Of a DNA stretch of 64,000 bases, positions 33,508 through 45,768 are shown piece by piece; the first letter of the stretch is position 1; every line of letters starts with the position of its first letter. This DNA comes from Pseudoscleropodium purum (lineage: Eukaryota; Streptophyta; Bryopsida; Hypnales; Brachytheciaceae). The notes below the pieces were generated by a model that saw only the letters and a program-made list of their open reading frames with translations, did not search any database and was not told the DNA's origin. The stretch is taken from assembly GCA_963969395.1 (NCBI GenBank), contig OZ017795.1:13640001-13704000 (forward strand), in the 5' to 3' direction. Made by a program: the position numbers and the translations under genes.

Positions 33508-35443
33508 ATGGAAGAAGTAACAGAAGCAGTGGGCAATATGAGCGTGTATGATACGCACAAGAAGAACCGAATCCAAGTTTCGAATACGAAGAAACCTCTA
33601 TTCTTTTATGTCAACCTTGCCAAGGTAGTTTTACACTCTCCAACCGTGTATGGGCTTGCACTCTTGTTGTATTTGGGATCAATGTGGCGTTTCTTTTTTT
33701 GTGTTGATTTTGTCGGCCTCTCAGTGGCCTACAATGTTTCTTTTAGATATTGTACTTTTTTATATTTTCGATCGTAAACACACAGCGGATGGCATTGAGT
33801 GACTTCTAGATGTGAATATTGTAGTCACTTTCAATGTGATAGTTACTCGTCCTACACCTTGACACAGGAAGATGTGACCACTGAATGAGGAAAAGGGAAA
33901 CTTTCTACAGCAGTTCACAATGGTATGGTAGGGTAGACGCGTAGTTTTTCATTTTCCATTTTTTATTTTTTATTTAATAATTTTATTTTGATCTCGGTGC
34001 TGTCGGAGTTTTGAATTGACCGAGGCAGATCGGAATTTGAATATATTTAAGTAATATACATTGTGCACATTCTGGATCCAATCTTCTTTGGATATACCTT
34101 TTTATGTAGGTTTGCTTTAATTATAGAAATGGAGGTCGAAGGACGTTACTGTCCCGAAGTTTGTGGAGTATACTGTTGATGGTGTACTGCCAGCTTCTGC
34201 AATCCCTCCGTATTCCACCTTAGTCTTCACTAGTTTTCTTGCCAACGTTTAGGTCCTTCGTATCATTTACAACTGAAATCTTCCGCAAATTTATATTGGA
34301 CCAGGTTGTAGGCTAGGAGTTTGTGAACCATATGCGTCTGATAATGGCGTTTAAAATTGAATAATATCTGATTGATTTGCTATGATGCTCATTAGTGCCT
34401 AGTTGACTCACCTGTATTCTCGGGTTATTGCACCCATCGCTTGCAGTTTCTGCTAATGTTTTATGGTGGATTTCGTTTGCTATTTAAATATTTAAGTTCC
34501 GCATTCTTAGAAATGTTTTATTAGAGGATAACAGGTTTCTGACTTCAAGTTCTGGTCTGCAGAGATACATGCAACAACATGAAGAAGTGGAACTATCAGC
34601 CCTTGGAATGGGTAGGCTTTGAATCTGGCTAGCTAAGTGTTGCCTTCCAAATATTCTGGTATTCGTCAATTGGTAGGAAAGTCTGGCTGCTTGGAGTTTG
34701 TGAAGTTCCTGTTTTCAGGTTCCCTACTTATTGTTCAGCTATGATTTGGGGTTAGATTGGGAAATTGGTTGTGAGTTACTAAGAAGATTCTTATCAAGAT
34801 ACTCCTTTGTTCTGCCATGTTACAGCAATCGCTACAGTAGTTACAGTGGCGGAGATTTTGAAGAATAATGGTTTGGCAATCGAGAAAAGTAAGTTCTCTT
34901 CGCATTTCGCACTTTTATTTGTTGGCGTATTTATGGTGCAACTCTGGAACGAGTGTTGTGACATGGCTGATTCATAAGAGGAGTGGTTTTACGCTGTTTT
35001 TCATGTTTCGATTGGAAGTATGTGAAGTATAAGTTGGAATGATAGTATTGATATTGAAATGTGTGCAGGAATTCTAACCTCAACTGTGGACATGAAAGAT
35101 GAAACCAGAGGTCGACCTATTCAAAAAGCCAAGGTAAACTTGCTGAAATTTGCACCCTCTATTTGTATTAGATATTTTTGTTACATAATACGATCACCCA
35201 TATCTTGCATATAGAAATAAGCCTCTCCTACTTGGGAACAACGAACATGTTTCTTGAAATCCTGAGGTTTGGCAACTTCTGATAGCGTGCAGTGATAGAT
35301 TCTGGTCCTTGGTTCTCATCCTTTGAAATTGTCTTGGACAGGTCGAGATTATTCTGGGAAAGTCAGAACACTTCGATGAGTTGATGGCTGCTGCAGCAGA
35401 AGAGCGAGAGATAGCACCTGAGGACGACCAGGTTGGCCCCTGA
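33508..35443 (+). CDS. ALBA: Alba-domain DNA/RNA-binding protein
   Basis: Five exons (33508-33624, 34563-34611, 34826-34888, 35069-35133, 35342-35443) with consistent GT-AG sites and phases give 131 residues. The product opens MEEVTEAVGNMSVY, followed by KKNRIQVSNTKKPLFFYVNL, YMQQHEEVELSALGMAIATV, VAEILKNNGLAIEK, DETRGRPIQKAKVEIILGKS and FDELMAAAAEERE. This is a near-complete match to the short plant Alba proteins of the ALBA1/ALBA2 (At1g29250/At2g34160) type as I remember them. Family members bind RNA, DNA and R-loops in nucleus and cytoplasm. The single Alba fold spans about residues 20-110, with a short acidic tail ending DDQVGP. The ATG is the family's usual start. Intron 1 is the longest (938 bases). 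Confidence 0.96.
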
Positions 35444-37243
35444 GGCAGCCTTCCTTGTAGTTAGGTGTAGGGTAGACGCCGGTTCACACCTCACAGGTTC
35501 CTTTGTACATGTCAATTTTGACAGTTTCTGAGTTCAATGAAATGTTAATACCCTTGAGCACATCAGACAATCTTTGCCGGGGTCATTACAGAAGCGATCG
35601 TCTGCCACAAGATGGTTTTTGTCCTCATTAGTTGACTTATTAAACCCAGAGCCCGTGACGGAGTTCACTAGGCCTTATTACTCTCTTTTTAAAACCTACA
35701 CAAGTGGCAGTGCGTCGGCTTCTAATGCTTGTTTCATCATTACTTCTATTGCACTATATGGAATTTAGTAAGCTTACTGAGTTTAGGTGTCATTTTCGAA
35801 CTCCGGTGCCTTTCTCCGGCATAAATGAAAAGATGATATTTGGAGTTTTAGTTCTTTAGTACCTAGTGCCAAATAGACAATATCTGAGAAGTTATTTATT
35901 GCACACACCTTGGGATATGTGTAGCAGTGGACGTTTCCTCTCACTCAGGGTGTCAATTAGGAGACGAGAATAGGTCCACTTCGTAAATGAAACTGAGAAG
36001 TTGTACGGATGCATGACTGGTTTAGATGAATGCGTGGTTTTTCCTGCTTCTCACAAAATTCACACTTCAATAATATGAACCATTCTCAATATGAGTGCGG
36101 ACAATGTTCAAATGCTATCACAAACAATATTACAAACAATGTTAGGTGTCAATTGTTTCAAAGTTTCAAAATTATCTTAATTGTATTTTGGTGACTACTT
36201 TGGTTTACAAAGAATGTACCTATTGGTCCAATAATTGGAATATTTTGGTGACTACTTTGGTCATGGGGGTTATGTCCATCCAAGGTTAACCAAGAACTAA
36301 AGATATTTGATGAATGATTTTTATGGAAATTTTTAAATCAAAGAAATATACCTATCTATTGAAGAACATTTCTTGATTTTCAAATCCAAAAATTTGGGTG
36401 ATATCTTGGTGGTTGGGTTGTGTTCTTTTAGGGTAAATGAATCCTCCTTGTGATGTTATTAAGTGAAATATTTTATTCAAGTGGTTCTTTAGAAAATAAA
36501 GGTTGAAATTATAGCAAAATTCTTTGAAAACTATAGCCACATTACTATGCACCTAAAACAAATCCTAACATCACCTAAGTATCATCCTTATATCACCCAT
36601 GTAACACACAAGTATAAAATATTTTTTAATATGAAATTAGCCTTCATGCTATCAATGATTTGACTGCCTTTGCACTTTGGCTTATTTCCAAAAACTAAAA
36701 TAACTTCACTGAATTCCTGACTGTGTGAGGCGTTGTGGGCCTGAAGACCACCTTATATTCCTGTTCCCTTCAGAACCGTGGTCGACGCATTCATTCATCC
36801 ATGAGCTACTTTCATCGCTTGGAACGCATCCCTTCTCTGTCTTGCCAGGAAGCCATGCCGCTACTCGCGGCTAAAGCCTGCTTCAGTTCACCAACTCTTG
36901 AAAATTCAATGTCCCAGACTGAAATTTTCGGACACTCCAGAACCATTTAGAAGGTTCAGTTCTGGAATTTCCAGTGTCAATTGAGCATCAGTCGGTTACC
37001 TACAAAGTTCTCCTGCATTTCCCAGTACATTGCTCTCGTTTTCCTGCTTCAGACTAATTTTCTCGTCAGATAAATTCTTCTTTCCTTCAAAATCTGAACA
37101 ATTCCTCAACTTCTCGTGGTCCAATTTCTTTTTATTTCCGTTTTCTTGTCGATTCTGCTACACTTTGCTCCAATTCAGCTTCATTGTTGGTGGAATTGGT
37201 GGAATTGCTACTGTGGCGTAAGGTTTGGGTTGCGGCGGGGGCC
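35444..37243. other. Alba 3' flank and FIB6 upstream region
   Basis: The first part is probably Alba 3' UTR. The middle (about 36080-36680) is AT-rich and contains a 21-bp exact direct repeat TATTTTGGTGACTACTTTGG(T) at 36184-36204 and 36241-36261. From about 36700 composition rises, and a CT-rich leader-like stretch runs to the FIB6 start. A GAA/TTC array at about 36950-36972 weakly resembles a heat-shock element. The small frame at 36735-36950 resembles nothing known. Confidence 0.5.
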
Positions 37244-39131
37244 ATGGCGTCTCTTACTGCGCTGGCGCCGTTAAGCGTCACTTCAGCGGTTCAGCGGTAC
37301 AATGGACGTGAAAACGCAGGTACAGTGGCCAGGCCTGCGTCGGGATTTTTCGTAGGCGAGTCCAGATTTTTGCATGAGCTCCGGTCGGGTAGCCGGACGG
37401 GTCCAGTTGCCTTGCCTAAGGTTTCGGCGACAACCGCGCCTCTTACTGCCAACCCGCCGTTCTCCAGGAGCGGAGGAGATAATTCGGGTGTTAAGACGGA
37501 GCTTCTTGTAAGTTTTTGCTACGTCCACGTCATTATTTGTTCTGTATTTTGTAGAGATTTATGAAAATGTCAGGAGTCTTGTGAACGTCATGGAGCTTGG
37601 CTGATGATTTGAATTTGTGTTCTTCAAATATAAAACTCTTCAATCCGCTATCAAATACTTCTTTACCTGATTGGAGTCCTATGTGTGTTGGATAATCTTG
37701 AATGAACATACTTCCCCTTTGTTTGTAGATGGCTGCAATTCTTGTGACAAAAGGTGTAGGTTTTTATCCATTGAGTTAAGGTTGGAGAGTAAAGGAGGTC
37801 AAGTGAGTCCAGGACACCGAGAGTTGAATGTTTTTCTTTCGACTTCCACTTTCTGGAGTAGTCCGAGGTGATGTAGTCGGTGTTAGAAGAAGTGAATGAT
37901 ATGTGGAGAGATTGTGGCTATGCAGAGTATTATTGCAGGATTGGACAGGGGCTTGTTGGCAACTGCAAACGATGAAACAGTGACCGACATGGTAGCCCGC
38001 AAATTGGAAGCAGCAGGAAATCCAATTGAGCTACCGCAGGACTTAGACTTGCTACAAGGTCGATGGCGTTTAGTCTTCACCAGCGGGTTTGCTACTGGTA
38101 GCCTTGGAGGGCAAAGACCAGGTCCTCCCTTGGGTCGTCTTCCCTTAACCCTAGGCCAGGTCTGTGCAGCTTCTCCTTTATCGTAAGGCTTCTCTGTGAA
38201 TGTCTGTGCAGCTTCGTATTATAGTCGTAAATCACCTCTCTTGAGTGTGTCCTATGAGGTTTATTTTTTTGTACGCATGTAAACAGAAGCTTTGACGGTT
38301 GTCACCACTTTTAAGCTCTCTTTGTCGTGAAATCAGAGTGGCCAATTTTTTGGAAATCTCAAGGGCCAGAATAGTGCCTCTCTTTAGACCGTGCACAGTG
38401 TTAAGTTAGAGGATACTGTATGCGTCACTGTACCATATGTAAGAGTGTGACTTTTGGGAGATTTATAGAGCTGTCGTGAGATCGGTGGGTACAAAAACCA
38501 ATCTGTTCAGATCAAAGTTTTATCACTGTATAAATTTTTCATGAAATTTTAAATTGGGAGTTTGTAGACCAGTATAAGTGATAGCAGTTCCATTCAAAGA
38601 TTAGTGGCTGTAGACATGTAGTCAAGTCATGCTGCTCAACTTACTAATAAACAAGATAAGTTGATATTGGTAGCTGGGGTCAGTATAGGAGACAGGATTA
38701 GCTCTCTAACGGTAATAGAATGCTCTACCATTTTTCACGTGTTGTTCCAAATTCCAGTTATCTGAATCAGGGATGCGTTGTCACAGGTTTATCAAAGGAT
38801 AGATATTGCAAGCAAAGAGCTGGACAACATTGTAGACTTGCGCATTGGCACTCCTTGGCCTCTTCCTTCCTTGGAAGTAACGGCAACTTTGGCTCACACT
38901 TTCGAGGTGACGAGTAGCAACGGGATCCGTATAGTATTCAAGAAGACAACCGTGAAACCAACTGGAGAACTCTCCCAGCTGCCCTCCTTCGATACACCGC
39001 CACTTCCTGAGTTTTTGAGGCAACCATCAAGTGACCGAGGCGTCGGTAATTTCGACACCACGTACTTGGACGAGGATTTCCGGATCAGCCGAGGGGACCG
39101 TGGGGAGCTCCGAATTTTTGTCAGAGCTTAG
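37244..39131 (+). CDS. FIB6: Plastid-lipid-associated protein, fibrillin 6 type
   Basis: Three exons, 37244-37507, 37926-38159 and 38787-39131, all phase 0, give 280 residues, near the length of Arabidopsis FIB6/PAP6. Residues 1 to about 60 are Ser/Ala/Arg-rich (MASLTALAPLSV) and suit a chloroplast transit peptide. The PAP/fibrillin domain follows: IIAGLDRGLLAT, LQGRWRLVFTSGF, GPPLGRLPLTLGQVYQRIDI (across the exon 2/3 joint), TPWPLPSLEVTATLAHTFEV, KKTTVKPTGELSQLP and the C-terminal TTYLDEDFRISRGDRGELRI. Fibrillins are lipocalin-like proteins of plastoglobules, thylakoids and stroma that bind lipophilic molecules and aid photoprotection. An in-frame ATG at 37184 would add 20 residues, but 37244 gives the better transit peptide. 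The exon 2 acceptor could also be at 37911, adding five residues. Confidence 0.94.
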
Positions 39132-41596
39132 ACTGATCTGGTTGTGGTTAGGGTTTGTAAAGTTTTGTATCTATCATTGTGAGATAGAATCAAGAGCTTT
39201 GGCTTCTTGTGCAGCTGAGGTAGCATTATTTTCTCTTGTATCAACATTTGTTCTCGGATTTGCGTGTGCTTTGGTTCAGAATTGCTGGCAACCAGACAAT
39301 GAGCTTGTGCAGTTGCACGTGAACCCGAGTTTTTTGTGTTCTTAACAATCTGGGTTTCAGTTGATATCATTTCATGGTGCTGGCAGCAATAATCTGAAGA
39401 ATTGTTATAGTCTGAGACTAGTGCAGCATCGTGTGACTCATGTAATAGCTCTCCTCCCTTGAGTTCAGAGTTGCAGATCCTGCAATTTGGTAATCTTTTC
39501 ATCCGAATACTCTGAAAGTGTCTTCAATTTTCCTCACTATAGTAGACGTTTGGCATAAAATAAGTAGGCGCTTGACAATTTGTTTGGAAAATTTCCAAGT
39601 GTCATCACTGAATTGGTGGGAAACCTGTTAGCATCCCACATTCCAGCACAGATAATACTGACCTCTTGAGTATTACCTCTCTAATATCGCATCCTTTGTT
39701 TCTCTCACCAAGGATTAGAGAACGGAATTATCCAGGAAATTCAAATTCTATTTGTAACATCTTTTACTACTGTAGTTCAAATTCACTCTGCTTTTGAACT
39801 GCTCGTCTCTTTTGTATATTGGTATAGATGTCATGATAAGGACTTTAATAGGTAAAAGAAAAAATTTATCTCGACCTTTATAACTCTTATAATCCGTAGT
39901 ACTTTTTTAATGTCACATTCACATGCAATGTTGAAAAATTCTTTAACAACATGTTCATTTTGAATGTATAGATTTTGATGAAGTAAGGTAGAGGCACCTA
40001 TTCCCCACAAGTGATCCATATCCAACCTTTAGGGTGGAGTTATTTCCAACCAAGGTTGGAACAAGTTTCCAATTGAAGTTTCGAATGTGTTCTTTCCCCT
40101 TTTTTTCAAGATTTGGACTAATAAGTTCAAGACACGTGTCCCAAAATAGTGAGCAAGAAAGTAGGAAGTAAAGTGTAGGAAAGTAATTCTTGAATGACTA
40201 GAATTGGAAGAGTCTAGACACAAGCTATGGGATTGGAGCACTTTTTGTCTTTCAAAATTCATAATATTTCTAGTTCAAGTGATAAAATTACCAAAGTTTT
40301 TTTAATCCTTGTCATTTCTATCATTGCATGTTGGAAAATATTTGCTTTACCTTGCACTACTTTTGGTCATGTTTAGAATTGTTTATTTGATTAGCTATGG
40401 GTGCCTTTATTATAATGAAGAGGGTGATTGCAAGAAACACTTGTCCTTTTTGTGTAACCCCTTGATCTCTATGGAGATGTTTTTTCTTCATAACTTTTTG
40501 TGTTTTAAGTCTATTTTAGCTTAAATTTGGAGGACACATGCGTGCTGTTGATCTAAACATTCATTAATTTTTTCAATTTTTTTAAAATGATTTAATATTT
40601 TTAAAGTGCCCGTGATTGGATGTCTACCTTGGTTGTTTTCGAGGTTCTCAGTCCTATTTGGGGACCAAAAATATGATTCTGAAGCTAAGGTTTTGACTTG
40701 TTGTAGGTGGACTAACATTCTAAAGATGTTTGATGAGATTTTTGGCAAAGAAACCGGTGTAAGGGTTGTACATGGGTTGAAAGTAGACATTGTTTGCACA
40801 AATACTATGAAGAGGGGAAAATTTTTATGATGAATTTTTTGTTCATATGGAACCAGAGAGAAGATTAAAAAGATGAACCTTTTTCTTTTAATTATTTCAG
40901 TTTTTTTACTATTTTCAAAATATCAAATTCAAAAGTATCTATTTTCTTGCATTCTTCTAGGCTTCTTTTGTTGGGCATAACTTTTAAAGATAAATTCTTT
41001 TAGGCTTGAATTTTCACATATACACTATTTTTAATGCTTTATAAATTATCCACATTTCATTTTTATTTTAAAATTTTTATTCCAAAAGTCATGAAACTCT
41101 AGTAGTAAGGCCGTTTTGAGCCAAAAATGATAGGTGTTTTTTACAACTACCTAAGAACAAATTATTTGTATGAAATAGTTGCTATAATTAGACTTATATA
41201 TTTTTATGAGCCTATATTTTTATTTTAATAATATTTATAAATCTAAAGTTTGCCAAGCATGTGAAGTTTATAAATCCAAAATAGATTTTATATTGTATTA
41301 ATTATAAAGAGAGATTATAGTATAAAACTTCTTTCAACAATTTTTTTTGCTAGATTTGAGCAAGAAGTGACCTTATATTCAAGCTAAATTACTATGAATT
41401 GATGGTTGCAATGAGTCCAAAACTCTTTTTCTCATTTTTCATTTTTCATGATAGTATTCATAAATATTTTTCAATAGCATTATTAGTAAGAAAAATCCAT
41501 CTTACTATTTTTTCAATTATTCTTGGCCTCGAAAAAAATGAAGAAATGAATGAATTCTTGAAAAATTAGATCTTTATAAATCAAAGTTGACAATCT
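39132..41596. other. FIB6 3' flank and AT-rich spacer
   Basis: Bases 39132 to about 39550 have gene-like composition and are probably FIB6 3' UTR and flank. After 39800 the DNA is AT-rich. Frames at 40309-40524 (hydrophobic) and 40606-40830 are short, in different frames and unlike any family I know. They could be pieces of a decayed gene, but I cannot support one. Confidence 0.45.
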
Positions 41597-41879
41597 CATT
41601 AGATGAAATTCAAGGGGTAAAGAAGATTACAAGTTATCATGTAGTGTGAACAAGTAAATTACATTGTTTAAATGACATTGCAATAGTCCTACATGGCTAA
41701 GACCCTACCATGTCATTTCTCAAATAAAAATTATTATCATTATTTTTTAACCTTTTTTGCATTTTAAAATTTTCATTTTTGTTTTCATTTTGTAATTTTT
41801 TTCTAATAGCACCGCATTCTGAAACTACTGGATGAATAGGCTTGAAACAACCCTCTTTTGCCCTCTAAAATCTCTAATG
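41597..41879. mobile_element. MITE family M1, copy 4 (283 bp), diverged
   Basis: The left end CATTAGATGAAATTCAAGGG and right end CCCTCTAAAATCTCTAATG form imperfect inverted repeats with the M1 CATTAGA start. Internally it has CTACATGGCTAAG and CCATGTCATTTC-type blocks as in copies 2 and 3. It is more diverged than the other three copies. Confidence 0.6.
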
Positions 41880-42929
41880 TTGGTCATTTATAAATCTTGT
41901 TGATAAAATATTCCACAAAATTCTTTCTATGATAACCAAGGTGATATTCAATTTTGACACTTAGAAACAATACTATTTGTAGTCAATTGGGTCATTATGC
42001 TTTAAAAACACTTGAATAACATACTCATGTTTTGTACAAGTCTACTCAAAGAGTATTGAATTATACAAAACTTTACCAATGATTGTTTATAAATACTATA
42101 AAAAAATCATCAATCACCAACAAGCAACAATTTCTTCAAATTCAATTTATTTGAAATAACATCTTTCTATAATAATTATTTTTTGTAAAGAAATAGTTTG
42201 TTTAATGTATGTCTAAATACCTATAATATACTCAAGACATCCCTCTGCCTAACAACTTAGATTTGAGTACTTGAGTCAATTGCAATGTCCAAATATGTAC
42301 ATTGGAGTGTATTTCCAATTATTAGACAATCAAGTTAAGAGTCACAAGGGAATTCTAGATTTTCTTTGCATGCATGTTTTGAATATTATATCAATCAAAC
42401 TATAGATTTTAAAGTTTAAAAAAAAATGTATTTCAACTTTGACCCTACATTTTCATATTTAGGAAACTTATGTTTTAGGAAAAAAGTAAATGAAATTACT
42501 TTGTACACACGTTACAATTATGTGCAATTAAGACAAGTACAACAAATTAAGCAATTTATCATGGTTTTATTATTATATTATTTTTTTAATGAGATCTTGT
42601 TGGTAGTCATAAGAAAATTCTCTTAGAATGTATTTTTTTTTGACATTGTATGAATAAACTAAAATTTATTCAAATGATGAAAATAGATGTTTTTGAAACT
42701 GACACTAAATTCTCATGAATAGTAGTAGTACATTTTAAACAAGAATATATAGATATCAATTTTAGGTGTAGTTATCAGTGATCGTAGAATTGGCTAATTT
42801 GTGTTGCCATTCTACCAATTAGAAACATGTGCGAAATGTACATTGAGAATATTTTTTGAAATGAAGATTTGAGCCAAGGTACATGCAGGAATCTCCATTT
42901 GTTCACAAAAGTAAACATTCATTTGTTAC
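41880..42929. other. AT-rich spacer without genes
   Basis: No recognisable gene or clear repeat. A 66-codon frame at 42426-42626 is AT-rich and not protein-like. The spacer ends at a hAT-like terminus candidate at 42930. Confidence 0.5.
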
Positions 42930-45768
42930 TAGTGTTGCAAACGCGTGCCACATTTTGGTTGGTTGATAGTTGGGGCGTGATCTAGGCCCTTGATGTGGAG
43001 CTAGACAATGCAATCCTGAGCATCCATTTAGAAGCAAGGTTTTATTGGGGTTTCCTCTTCCCCTAAACCTACATTAGTGTGCTTTGCTCTAGAAATCTTT
43101 TGGTAATTGCGCTTAGTCTCAAAGTTTGTGCTTTGTGTACATTGGGCGGAAGGAGTGTTTGACGAAAATGACAACCTTTTCAACGTTATCTGCTAGAGTT
43201 GCACTTTGATGACCGGGAAGAGGAAAATAATGGTCCCCAAGTTGGACAACTTGCAGAAGCTTGAAGGCAAACATACCTGCATGGAAGACGGTTTGCCATT
43301 GGTGTATTTAAAGAAAAGCGACATGTTTGTGATGACAAATTGCAAGCACGTCAAGTTGTGCAAACTATAGACAGGTACTAAACAAGGTGGCACTATTGTT
43401 GAGCAACTCACTATAGGTTTGGAGGGCAAACTGAAATGAAAAGGGGTACAATTTTCTTATCTCTTTCAAATTCTCAGCCATGGTTGACCAATGTGTGAGT
43501 ATGAGAGGTCTCAATTTTTGCTTAAGCATTTGAAGGTTAAGAATTGTCTCTGAAAGCACTAGTTTGAAAGTACGAGTTGGAAAATGGCTGAGCATTTGCA
43601 TGATTTTGTTCTAACTTCTTTCAGAATGTTGTGCAGTCTACAAGCATAATTTTGATAAGTGCGGGCGAGGTCAACGCTATAGATAACACGTTGGGGGTTG
43701 GCGTCTATGTGTACACGATGGATGATTGACAAAAAAGGTCACATTTGTTTCATTTGTCATGTGTCAATGAGGATGGTACTGTGGATCATCTAACTAATGT
43801 TATCATGTGTTCATTGTGAGATGAGAGAAGGCTTACTCATGAACAAATTACTTCTAAGTTGGTATGTTTTAGAGTTGATGGGGTGAATACTTTCCAGGGT
43901 CCAAAAATAGGTGTTACAACCTAGATCATGGAAAAATTATAGGCTCTTTTTTCTTTGGGAGCATCTTGCGTGAATCATAGGTTGAATTTGGTGGTAGAGA
44001 CGTTGTCAAAATACCCGATTGCGTTGTGGCTTGAAGGCCTTTTCTAGTCCGTTTACTCATACTTTTGTCGCTCCAACAAGTAGCATTTTGAGTTGCAAAC
44101 GTTGGCAAATCTCATGGAAACTAATGGAGATCGCATATTGAGGAATATAGAGACTCGTTGGATCTCCATGAAGAATCCAACAACTCGGATTATGGAGGAA
44201 TTCACCACGTTATTAGTGAAAATGGGGCTCAATAGAACTGAAGGGCCTACGTAGAAAGGTAATGTGGGTGTTGTTGACAATTTTGACATGCTTTGTGACA
44301 TTGAGTTGCTATTGTCCTTGGCTTGTTTTTTGTTGCTAGTTAATGTTATCTATTCTCTCATGAAGTTGTCACGGGGTCGTGACATTTTCATCTATGACTT
44401 AATGAATGCCATTAAGGTTTGCTAGTAGGAGCTAGCACAATTGTTTCTAGATGGAGAAACTGACTTCAATAAAATTGACTTCCCGAAATACAACTAGCTC
44501 ATTTCTCTCTCCAACAATGAAATCTTGCTAAAGTGGAAAGAGTTGCCTAGAGCTTCAAGTGTCTCACATCTTTATTTTGATTTGTCTATTACCACTATTT
44601 ATGTGCGATGCCCTGACAAAGACATTGGGTTGCATATCTTCGTTACATATCAAGATTTTTATCAGGTGCAAGATTGTGTAGAACGGCAATTTGTAGGTAT
44701 GGGCATTTCGATCTTTTTGGTGGGCTTTGCATTTTTTTATTTTGCTTTTGCTTCTATGTCAATGTTTGTATTTGTGTACTTCCATGTCAATGTTTGTATT
44801 TGTGTGCTTCCATGTCAATGTTTTGTGTGTTTATGTGTTTCAATTTCTTTGTAAATTTGAACCTAATTCTTGGCTTTTCTTAAACTATGTAGGTATGGCT
44901 TAGTGCCTTTGCGATGAACTAGACCGTTTGTTTGCTTTCATATTCATGTCATTCCTGTGCTTCCATGTCAGTGTTGTGTGTGCTTACTTATTTCAATTTC
45001 TTTGTGAACTTGAATCTAATACTTGCCTTTTTCTAAACTATGTAGATTTGGCTCAGTCCCTTTGCAATGAACTTGACTGTTGATGTGCTTCCATGTCAAT
45101 GTTCTATATTTACTTGTTTCAATGTTGTGCGTATTTATTTGTTTCAATTTTTTTTTTAACCTCAACCTCATACTTCGTTTCTTTTGATCTATATAGATTT
45201 GGCTCAATTCCTTTTGCAATGAACAAGACCGTAGATTCCCGCAACAAGAACTACACTTAATGCTTTGGGGATCATTTATCTCCAATATTGGAAGAAAGAG
45301 GGGGTTGATGCTAGTTTTCCCCAACACTTGGCAATTCTCAAGAGCTTTTACAATTACTACCGACTTGTAAACAAGGGCCAACCTTTGTATGAAGGAGGCA
45401 AATCTTTTATAGCCCTTGAACTTCTTTCTACTTTGAATTTGGACTTACAACAAGGATTATTTAAGGTTACCATGAAGGTGAATTGTGAGGCTGCTTGTAC
45501 ACAACCTTTGGATATAAATTCAATCATCAAACTGTGGTGGAGACTTTCCTAATCACATCACCTTTGTAAGCTAATTTTTGAATATTTCAAAGTTGCTGGA
45601 ATAGGTTGTTGTCTAGTCCTTAAATCCATTGAGGATGAAAGGTGCTTTTCGACTTTGAAGTTTTTAAAATCTTGTCCCAAAAAGAGATTGGAGAAACACC
45701 TAGCCCTTGTGGTGCATATGTTTGGCCAGAGCTATTTTACCGTAGAAGATTTTCATATAAAGAAGTAA
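42930..45768 (+). pseudogene. Decayed hAT-type (KIAA1586-like) transposase, copy B
   Basis: Fragments of one transposase appear in order on the plus strand, broken by many stops and frame changes: KRKIMVPKLDNLQKLEGKHT with CKHVKLCKL (about 43209-43370), LVCFRVDGVNTFQGPKIGV (about 43860-43920), NHRLNLVVETLSKYP (about 43975-44020), LANLMETNGDRILRN with TRWISMKNP (about 44103-44180), NFDMLCDIELLLSLACFLLL (about 44280-44340) and the C-terminal dimerisation region CLVLKSIEDERCFSTLKFL (about 45615-45670), ending VEDFHIKK at the stop codon 45766-45768. TAGTGTTGCAAACGCG at 42930-42945 resembles a hAT left terminus, but no matching right end was found. Tandem repeats at 44740-45240 interrupt the coding remnants. 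Dead element. Confidence 0.78.
44740..45240 (+). repeat. ~151-bp tandem triplication carrying an intron-exon junction, plus 28-bp subrepeats
   Basis: Three units each end in an acceptor-like block (TAAACTATGTAG or CTATATAG; G at about 44892, 45045 and 45196). Each block is followed by a TGGCTYARTBCCTTT/GGCTCA-type block and CAATGAAC or GATGAAC. Spacing is about 151 bases. Upstream, TTCCATGTCAATGTTTGTAT-type subrepeats of about 28 bases occur near 44757-44820. The repeated block looks like an intron 3' end plus the first bases of the next transposase exon. Confidence 0.75.

Noticed and set aside
36950..36972. GAA/TTC array resembling a heat-shock element upstream of FIB6
   Set aside because: Unit spacing is irregular and such short motifs arise often by chance; mentioned only in the intergenic entry.
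40309..40830. Two adjacent plus-strand frames (hydrophobic, then mixed)
   Set aside because: Short, in AT-rich DNA, in different frames, and not resembling any protein family I know; left as spacer.
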